Shown here: in pieces, positions 56,131-64,000 of the stretch
Position numbering within the stretch: the stretch's first letter is position 1
Layout: every line of letters starts with the position of its first letter
From: Datura wrightii
Taxonomy: Eukaryota > Streptophyta > Magnoliopsida > Solanales > Solanaceae
Assembly (NCBI GenBank): GCA_035772735.1
Contig: JASDFA010000001.1
Span: 88,933,501-88,997,500 of the forward strand
Direction of reading: 5' to 3'
Length of the DNA: 64,000 nucleotides
The notes under the pieces: generated by a model
Told to the model about the DNA's origin: nothing
Seen by the model: the letters and a program-made list of their open reading frames with translations, nothing else
Databases searched by the model: none
Program-made: the position numbers and the translations under genes

Positions 56131-57047
56131 GAAAATTCTATAATCATGCTATTCACACATCATGTACATAATTCAAGAACTTGAAAGTAATTTCGTAAGC
56201 ATACACGGCTATTAATCATGATGGGTCTTAAAATCCATAGGAGACATATGAGAATTCATTCATAAATTGATTTGAAATCCTCTAATATGTTTTTTTCTAG
56301 AAATCAGGGGTATAGGATTTTAGTACAAAAATTGGGACACAAGGATGAAAGAAGATCCTTATTGAAGTCCCACATACCTAATTAAAAAGGCTCCCTTACA
56401 AATCTTGAAGCTTGCAACTCTTGAAAGAGACCCTAGATGCTTTTGAACTTGAGAGAAGAAGAAGAAGAAAACTCTATCGATGATTTTTGGATAATAAGGG
56501 GCTTAGGCTAGGAGGAACCCTTAAAATCGTCTCATTTGGTACTCAAAACGGTGTAGTTTAGGAGCTAGAAACATAGGAATTTATGAAAACACCCCTGGAA
56601 AAACATAGGAACATCAAGCTGCCAGTCCCCATGAGGGACTTCACGAGTCGTGGGGCATAGGATGACTTATTAAGTCCCACTCGTGATCACTTCTGGAAAA
56701 TCTCATAAAAATTCCTCGACGAATGATGACTGACTTCATGAGTCGTTAGCTGACTTAACGACTCGTGACTCCTTCCGTTACCGCTGAAGCCCAAAATCCT
56801 GTTCTTTCTTCCCACGATTGACCTGAGGAGTCATTACCTAACACAACGACTCGTCCTATTCTCTCATCGTCGCCACTGCCTCAAACTTGCACCCTTTTCT
56901 GGAAACCCATCCAATGACTCATTTAACGGACTGTTGGAGCGACCCACGACTTGTTGGACGAGTCGTTCTAAGAAAATTTCTGTTGTTATTCCTACTTCAT
57001 CTAACTCTATGGTCTGATCTGAGAAACCCTTGGAGTGTTACAAGACA

Positions 57048-57104
57048 CTAAATAGATACGAATTGTAGACTCCCTGGGATATGACATGGATCTGATGCCA
57101 ACTT
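57048..57104 (-). promoter_or_regulatory. LTR-C element 5' internal end with PBS
   Basis: The minus strand reads TGGCATCAGATC (57089-57100), four bases from the LTR end. It differs from the initiator tRNA-Met PBS TGGTATCAGAGC at two positions. It belongs with the internal region 25105-26536. Confidence 0.75.
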
Positions 57105-57911
57105 TGTCATGCCCCAAAACTAGGGGAGGGCACGAGTGGCTCCTGATACCTGACTAACTGGGGAGCCGGCTATACCTCCTCGATAACTGTAACACTTAGG
57201 CCATCTAGACCACCTTCCACAGTCAACTGGAGAAAACATCTGGACCCATGAGGTCTCAATTACAATGAATTAATAACTCAAACACCGACAACGCTATGAC
57301 TATGATAAATCAAGCAACGGAAAGTTGATAAGGCCACAAACTGAATAATACTATACATACTAAGTCCACAAAGCCTATAAAGAGTAAACTGAACTAATGG
57401 TCGGAATAGGGCTTCGAACTATCCATAAATGCATCTCAAAACTATAACTAAAACAAAACTAGATCTTAGCTCCAGAAAGAAAGGAGCATACCATTACATT
57501 CGCCAATCTCATGAACTGCTACTTGCAACTGGAAATCTCTACCTCTACTTTCACCTACGACATAAACGCAGGTCCCCAGGTGAAGGAACGTTAGTATGAA
57601 TAAAATGTACTAATACGTAAGACTAAAAATATAAACATGAATACATTATAGATACTAAAAACTAGAGTAGGGATAGAAACAACCTAAGACTCTAGAAGTT
57701 AATATCTGAACAAGATATGACACATCATGTGAATACAATGAAGTAAGCACATATACAAGTCGCACTGTACTATCCATAAGCTATACAATCCCTAGTCAAA
57801 ACAATGACCTAGCCATGACAATCAAAACGGCTCTATTGAGATGTCGTCTCGTAGGTCTCATAACTAAAGGAACATCGTCCACCTAACATAATAGCGTCAG
57901 TGGTAAGGTAA
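57105..57911 (-). mobile_element. 5' LTR of the LTR-C element (first part)
   Basis: It begins TGTCATGCCCC in plus coordinates next to the PBS. It is cut after GGTAA at 57911 by an LTR-D-like LTR; the unbroken sequence is seen at 23140-23155. Confidence 0.8.
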
Positions 57912-59026
57912 TGTCATGACCCGAGTCTACACTCTATACACGACACGGTGCTTAGAATCACGAATGGATCCAAGCTAACCCATGGCTTAGTATAATTATA
58001 TTATGAATGAATTACTATAAAAGAATCTTAAACGGAAGTTATTTATAAACAATAACCAAATACATTTATAAGTAGAGAACATCTAATAAGATACTGAAAT
58101 TTCAATCAAACATTGAAACCTGAGCTGAAACTAACATACTCTGTCAGAAAGCCTTCTAAAAGAAAATTAATGAGTAGTTGGGATAAATTCCCCGCTAACT
58201 CTAATGTCTGAAAAACTAAAAATGACAAATACTGAAAATGAAGACTCCGGTTCTTAGAAGATGAGGACTCACCAATAGAACTCTGCTGCAATAAGTCTGA
58301 AGGAGAACCACCCTGATACTAAGCCTATATCATAAAATGATATAGCACAAGAAATATGCGGTCACTACTTTGAATGTATTGAGTATATGAGATATGCAAC
58401 TGGAATACAAATAGAACATACTGATAGTCTAAAAAGTTGTGCTAAAATGTATAATTGGACTGAAGTATCATGACCCTTACTGAAATACATAAATATCGAT
58501 GTGAAGTAGTAGTCTGGCAATACAAAATAAAGTACAGTAAAAACTGATTTAAGAGTCATGTACATGTACTAAAAACTGAGTCTATAACTGTGGTTGAGAC
58601 TGTAACAACCTAAATGATGGGAGAGCCTATTAATTGACATATAACCACGTGAGCTAAATGCGGAGTTCGATATATACGCCCCATTGATAGGACCTAATAT
58701 ACCTTGCCAGGGTATAAAGGCATGGCTGATGTGATTACTGAATATGATGCCCACTCGGGCTAATAACCTACGGTGGTACATAGTTTGGGCCCTGAGTGTG
58801 TTGAACCCTAGACCAGCTTAGTGCTAAGAATTACTCCCAATTGAAAAGTTTACTGATAATTTATAGATAGCTCGAAATATGATGTTCCTAAAGCTAAGTC
58901 ATAAACTTTATCTGATAGTATTATGAGAGCCTAAAGAACTTGAAAATACTGATTATGTTGTCAACATCTGTATATTGAATCATGATAGAATCATAAAGAC
59001 TGAAATATCAATTCATGCCAACTCAA
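57912..59026 (-). mobile_element. LTR-D-like LTR, minus strand (first part)
   Basis: It begins TGTCATGACCCGAG and follows the order of 26537-27230 (shared AGTATGCGGTCA block near 58354). It is interrupted at 59026 by a chromovirus LTR. The rest lies beyond the window. The candidate TSD copy is GGTAA (57907-57911). Confidence 0.75.
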
Positions 59027-60793
59027 TGTCACGCTCCACCTTGGGAGGCACGACTGGCACCTAGTGCCATACTGGGATTTGAACTGACATGGCTAGGTAC
59101 AGGCACCTCTGGTACCTATCAGTGACTCAATATTCAAGAAAACAAACTGCTATATCTTAGTTGTAATTATAGTCTCAGGCCGACAAGGCCACTTGTAAAA
59201 AAACCCAGCTAACCAACAGCAAGGTAATAAAGGGGCCCTATGCGGGCTGACAAGACCACCATGTTGTCTAGTTATAACAGAAATAAAAACAGGTAGCCAC
59301 ACTGGGCCCTACAAAGACAACACGTAAAATAAGACATATATAGGCCCCACACGGCCAACAACTACCAACTAACTAACGGCTGTAGTCTGAAGCCTCTAAG
59401 AATACAAATAGTGGTCGGGACAAGGCCCCAGCCTACCCAAATATATACAAATAAAGATGGTAACCTTTACAAGTTGACAACTCTGAATGAAAAGAGCTGG
59501 CCAAATTGCTGACTCTGAATAGCTGCTACTGAAGATCCTAAACTCTGTCTGTCTAAACCTGCAAGCAAGTAATGCAGCTCCCCATAGTTTGGCGTCAGTA
59601 CAATATGTACTGAATATGTAAGGCGGTAATAAAAAGATGAATAGAAGTTGTTAAAGACTAAAAGTAAGTAGAAAGAAGGGGTAGAAGAATTAACTTGTAA
59701 GCTTGCTTATTCATAACTTGCACCTAGCTAAAAACTACACGTATATAAGCTAAGACTGTGTAATTACATATTCATAAGCTATGACTAGCACGAAAGAATA
59801 CAAACAAGAACCTAACCTTGCCCCCACAAGCCTGGAAGGTACAAGCAACACAGAAATAACGTATCGGGACCCCCATAAGCCCTGGAAAATACACTTCAAT
59901 CTATATACCCCTATCTAGGTTCCTATGACTCTACTGGTGCTATAGACAACCTACCTGTCCCCTGGGTCTGCAAATAAACCCGCTTGGCTCCTGATCTATA
60001 GATGTGTCTGAGTCCGGTGAACTCTTAATAACGGCACCCTGGGCACCAGGCTCGACGAGAGTCAGTGATGCCGATACGGCATAAAGATAATTGTCCATCC
60101 ATGGAATGGACTGTAATATGGTCCTTGGGCCTCTGTTTAGTCCATTGGGATGACATCTAGCTCCTTGAAGCGGTCTATATAGCCCCTTAGGAAATAACAT
60201 CATCATATAGCTCCTCGGAGCGATCAATAGTCCCATAGGTAATGACATAGTTAGTAACCCTGACGTTGGTCAATGAAATGCTATCCTTGATGGGGTCAAT
60301 CCCACATAATATACTGCACTCTAATCTCAAACTAGCCACTCAAAAGGCATATTTGGCTCTTAAGGCTTAACGCCACCGCTACTCGCCCCTAGAATAGTCT
60401 GTAAAGTTGCTAACAAGCACACCCCATGCACCTATATCTGATTAGAGGATCCTGATGGTGATCATAATCTCTAACGGTCTGGACTGAGTAGGGCAAGAGA
60501 TAGAGTGGTCTGACGATACTCTAAATGTCATGCTAGAACAGTGGTAGCTCATAAGCGAATCATACTATCATGAACGGTCAGCCGTCTAATTCCTTTATGT
60601 AGGAAAACTGTGGGGCTGCCACTTAGTTGTACATGCTCCTCAGCAGTCAGCCCCTAACCTTTCACAGATAGCCTACTATAGTTCATAGCCTGGAGGAAGT
60701 ACTACACTAACATGGTTCTATTTCCTGAAACTTTAACTTGCTCTGTTCAGATTCCCTAGGTCTTTGCTGGAGGATTCCTAACTTGGTAGGTAA

Positions 60794-63059
60794 GTCTATG
60801 TCATGTCCCGAACGTATACCTGGATCATAGACATGGGACAAGGAACCCCAAGAGACCCCAAGTCAACCCATGGCACATGCATAAAACTAATATCATTTAA
60901 ATAAGCAGAATATTAAGCATAAAACATCGCAGAAACGTAACCATAGCATAATATCGGGAAAATACTTGGCATATACATAAGCTGAGTACTACATACTTGT
61001 CTGAAGGCCTCTAATACTTAAGCTGGGTTGATGGGACAACATCCCCAACTAACCCGACAAAAAATGAAACATAAATAGCACGAAAGTCTATCAAATGGCC
61101 CTCGGAACATGAGGATTCACCAATAAGCTGAAAGCGTAAGCTGAGATGAACTAAGAGTGAGGATGAGCCTGAGATCTGGACCTTGTATCATAAAATGATA
61201 CAGCATAGAAAGTATGCGGTTAGTATGTGAAATGTACCGAATATGTAAGGTAGGAAAAATGCACAGTTAAAACATAATCGAAATTCATAAGCGATTATAA
61301 GAATAGGACATCATGCTCCTTTCGTAAATCCCATAACATAACATATGGCTCAAGGTTCTCAAAACGTTCATAATATAATATAGTATTAATCATAATAGAA
61401 GAACTTTACTTAACATAACTTGGATCAACATACATAATCATAACATGCATAAACCATGAGGAACAGTGGAAGATTCTCTTAACCGACATACCCCATATGA
61501 GCACACATGAAGCCGGACCTGTAACCCTAGTAGGGAGGGTGTCCGTACCTTGCCAAGGGTAGGCCATGAAAGTGTGATATCACCATGAAAAGGGCCATTT
61601 GGGCTAGGGACAAACATGAGAGGGGTCCCAACATACCTATGGTGGCACGTAGTTCATGAGATCCGAGGCTTAACCTGAGTCCGAACCTACTCGGTGTTCG
61701 ATACTACTCCCAAAACATATATAGTGCTCATAATAATACATACATGTGTTCATAAGCTAGTTAAATCATGATAATCATAAACATGCTTGAACATACGTGA
61801 ACTAGCCATGACTTGAGGCCTGTGGGTCGGCCAAAACATAATTTGTAAATCATAAGGTTCATGCATACTTTTAAAACATGTATATACTTGATATTTGTAA
61901 ATTCATGATGAGTACTTGAGAGAAATTATATCATAAATCATAAATCATAATTTAGGGCTTAAGAAGATCAAAATCATAATGGAACCATAAATTGACCTTC
62001 ATGAAGCTTACATAATTGGCATAATTTAATTAGAAGTTGAAACTATAAACTAATAGTAAATAAATTTATAAAATCTACCCATAGATCATAAAACATGATT
62101 TGATACATAAAGGGAATTTACCCATAGATAGATCACAGAGAATTTCACAAGAATTGGAATAAACCTTATAGGATCATGAAACTTGAATCTAGGATTGGAG
62201 TTCAAGGAATTGAGAGAAATTTTGGGCATGAGAGTGAAAGGAACTCTTATTCATAGCCTTACATAACTGGGAATGGACTGATTTTACTCTCCTTGAATGC
62301 CCACAAGGAAAATGATGGAAACATTGGGGAAGAAGACCTTGAATCTCCCAAAAAATCTCTCTAAAGTACTTGCATAAGAATGGGCATGCATAAAGGACTT
62401 AACTCATCTTATCATACTCAGATAATATCCAAAATGACGTAGTTTAGGGCCTTATATTATGAAAAGTCGAAAATACCCTTAATGAACCTGCCCTGGAAAT
62501 TGGCCGGATGGAACCCATGGGTGGTACCACCACGGCCCGTCCTATCTTCTCGTTGAATGAACTTCTGAATGCCTTCTCTCCGAAATTAACCAACGGACGG
62601 ACAGGACGGGTCATCCTACGATACAACGGGTTGTCCTTTTGGTCGTTTATTTCCCCCATAAACCTTCTGAACTTCTATTCAACGAGCCTCACCACGGCTC
62701 GTCGTAAGCTTCAACAGGCCGTGGTTACCATCCATCCTTTTCGACTGGAAATCTGGGCTCCCTTACCATGATAATCTCCACAACGGGTTGTTGCATGACC
62801 CGCTGTACTCCCCACTGCTAAGTCCACCTCCTACCATGACCACAAATGATGGCTCGTTGTCCTTTACAATGAGTCGATGAATCAACCATTGTTTCCCTCC
62901 GACACCTGAACACCTGAACCCCCAACCACCAACGACAGCTCGTGGTTGCTTACCACGGGTCGTGGTACCTGTCGTACTGCAATATTTCCCAATTTTCAGC
63001 AGTTTTGCAATTTAGCTTCCCGATTCTACTCCTAAGCACTTCCGGGGTATTACAGTCTA
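60794..63059. repeat. TSD GTCTA
   Basis: GTCTA at 60794-60798 and 63055-63059 flanks the LTR-D solo LTR. Confidence 0.93.
60799..63054 (-). mobile_element. LTR-D solo LTR, minus strand (2.26 kb)
   Basis: In plus coordinates it runs TGTCATGTCCCG to CCGGGGTATTACA with a perfect TSD. It is the cleanest copy of the group and was used to recognise the others. U3 (62500-62990) carries GGGTCGT/GGCTCGT motif variants. The promoter block (ATGACGTAGTTTAGGGCC, 62433-62450) is shared with 21080. Confidence 0.92.
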
Positions 63060-63819
63060 TCTGGACATAGCCACTCACGGCAACCTGTACTTGAGTATCT
63101 TATAAGAACAGTCTAGGCGTTGGCCCCGTACTCAAATACTGATAATGTTTCCTCCATAGGGTATCCCCGGGTCTATCTCACTCGTACAACTGAGATAACT
63201 TCCTAGGCCACCTGCATGATAAGCACTAAGTCAACTGAAACTGACCGTTACTGACATTAGCTAACTATATGGTAGGCTGACCCTCAACTCACTAGGTAAT
63301 TCTAGTGCCACTGACTCTAGGGTGACTATTCTATCCAATATTCTGCCTCTGAGGCGTCAAAGTATGCTAATGGCCTCCAGGCGAGTTTTACTAACAATAC
63401 AGGCGCCAAACAGGTAGTTATATTGTCTAGCTGCGCCTATATTGTTCAACTTACTAACTCAATCCCAATCATTATCGTGAGCTTCTAAGGCCTAGGCTTG
63501 ACAATAAAACATCCAATTCTACTAACACAATGAACTGAAGAATAGAGGAGTTTCTATGACGCTTCTACTGTGAGTCACACTTAACATGTTCTTTCCCGAT
63601 AAGGGATACTGCGATATATTCTTTATACATTTTCTAGTAGCTAACCATAACATTTGCAATCATAATCGACTAATAAAAGCTAATCATGACATACCCAATC
63701 CTTATATACTAGTAGCAGCTAATTACAACATATAGGATCATTATCTACATTCAAGACATAGGTCATAACACTATACGACGAGAATAACTTGCTGAAGGAA
63801 TAAGCCTTAACATACCACG

Positions 63820-64000
63820 TGTTACACCCCGTGAAAGTTGATGAATAGTAAGCGTACTCATGGATTTGAGATAAATAAAGGGAGTGCGTTGCGTGTAGAA
63901 AAGCCTCGAAAGTTGGGTCAAACGAGGCCAGGCCGCACAGGGCCAGCGCAACGCGTCAGCCGGCAGGACACCAGCCAGCGCGGTGTGCCAGGCCACTGGC
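63820..64000 (+). mobile_element. Chromovirus LTR start, cut by window end
   Basis: TGTTACACCCCGTGAAAG is the family start. It interrupts the minus-strand chromovirus LTR, so a right-hand copy of CCACG (63815-63819) would be expected as the TSD. The GC-rich tract at 63920-64000 resembles the U3 of the other LTRs. Confidence 0.75.

Larger units (their letters stand above)
30580..56135. repeat. TSD GAAAA of the outer chromovirus
   Basis: GAAAA at 30580-30584 and 56131-56135 flanks TGTTACACCCC...GGGGCGTGACA. It ties together two ends 25.5 kb apart. Confidence 0.93.
26537..57042 (-). mobile_element. LTR-D-like solo LTR, minus strand, split in three
   Basis: The segments are 26537-27251, 29867-30584 and 56136-57042 (2,340 bases in total). 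They begin TGTCATGACCC and end GGAGTGTTACA in plus coordinates. Internal order matches the solo LTR at 60799-63054, including the GAGTCGT-rich U3 (56640-56960). The first gap holds another LTR-D-like LTR, the second a whole chromovirus; both have perfect TSDs, which proves that the three pieces belong together. Confidence 0.85.
26532..57047. repeat. TSD AGACT/AGACA of the LTR-D-like solo LTR
   Basis: AGACT (26532-26536) and AGACA (57043-57047) flank TG...CA ends. Four of five bases match, consistent with an old insertion. Confidence 0.7.
59027..63819 (-). mobile_element. Chromovirus LTR, minus strand, 30585 type, split
   Basis: The segments are 59027-60798 and 63060-63819. They begin TGTCACGCTCCACC in plus coordinates and follow the reverse complement of 31370-33890. 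An LTR-D solo LTR splits it at 60799, and a further plus-strand LTR cuts it at 63820. The remaining roughly 780 bases lie outside the window. Confidence 0.85.

Overview
The window is intergenic heterochromatin of a plant nuclear genome. It holds no host gene, rRNA gene or tRNA gene that I can support. Almost every base belongs to LTR retrotransposons of two Ty3/gypsy lineages: (i) chromovirus (Tekay/Del-like) elements with LTRs of about 2.3-3.3 kb that begin TGTTACACC and end TGACA, and (ii) Athila-like elements with LTRs of about 1.4-1.6 kb, a tRNA-Asp type primer-binding site and a PPT of the form AAGTGTGGGG. Two more LTR groups are present: 'LTR-D' (TGTAATACCCC...CATGACA, U3 packed with GAGTCGT motifs) and 'LTR-C' (...GGGGCATGACA, a non-autonomous element). 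The lineages point to an angiosperm, most likely a eudicot. Solanaceae is a guess from sequence flavour only.

Layout. 1-5686: decayed chromovirus pol and its 3' LTR. 5687-6240: scraps of LTR-C and LTR-D. 6241-20486: minus-strand Athila-like element with gag, PR, RT, RNase H, IN and a downstream Transposase_32-like ORF; a chromovirus solo LTR (9644-12335, TSD TTTTC) splits that last ORF. 20487-23034: LTR-D and chromovirus LTR scraps. From 23035 onward lies a four-level nest. The LTR-C element (3' LTR ending 25104, internal region from 25105, 5' LTR starting 57105) is split by an LTR-D-like solo LTR (26537-57042, TSD AGACT/AGACA). That LTR is split by an opposite-strand LTR-D-like solo LTR (27252-29861, TSD TTCTC) and by a chromovirus (30585-56130, TSD GAAAA). 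The chromovirus contains a gag-PR-only Athila-like element (36249-43996, TSD GAGAC), a chromovirus solo LTR (45149-47453, TSD GTAAG) and an Athila-like element carrying a zinc-knuckle ORF in place of gag (48774-54845, TSD TATTG). The right end (57912-64000) is another stack of LTRs in LTRs.

How the parts relate. The two young Athila-like elements (36249 and 48774) share LTR tips, promoter, PBS, 3' non-coding region and PPT, but neither has RT or integrase; both must rely on enzymes supplied elsewhere. The older minus-strand Athila element has RT and IN domains but is broken by stops and frameshifts.

The most interesting signals lie outside ORFs: a hairpin with an invariant AGGCAA loop and covarying stems just downstream of the coding region in three Athila-like elements; dense CGTGNCACG palindromes upstream of the TATA box in LTRs of both lineages; a 7-bp stem/14-nt loop hairpin in chromovirus LTRs; and a conserved non-coding island in the Athila 3' region. 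LTR boundaries and TSDs were read by eye from the sequence; divergence figures are hand counts.
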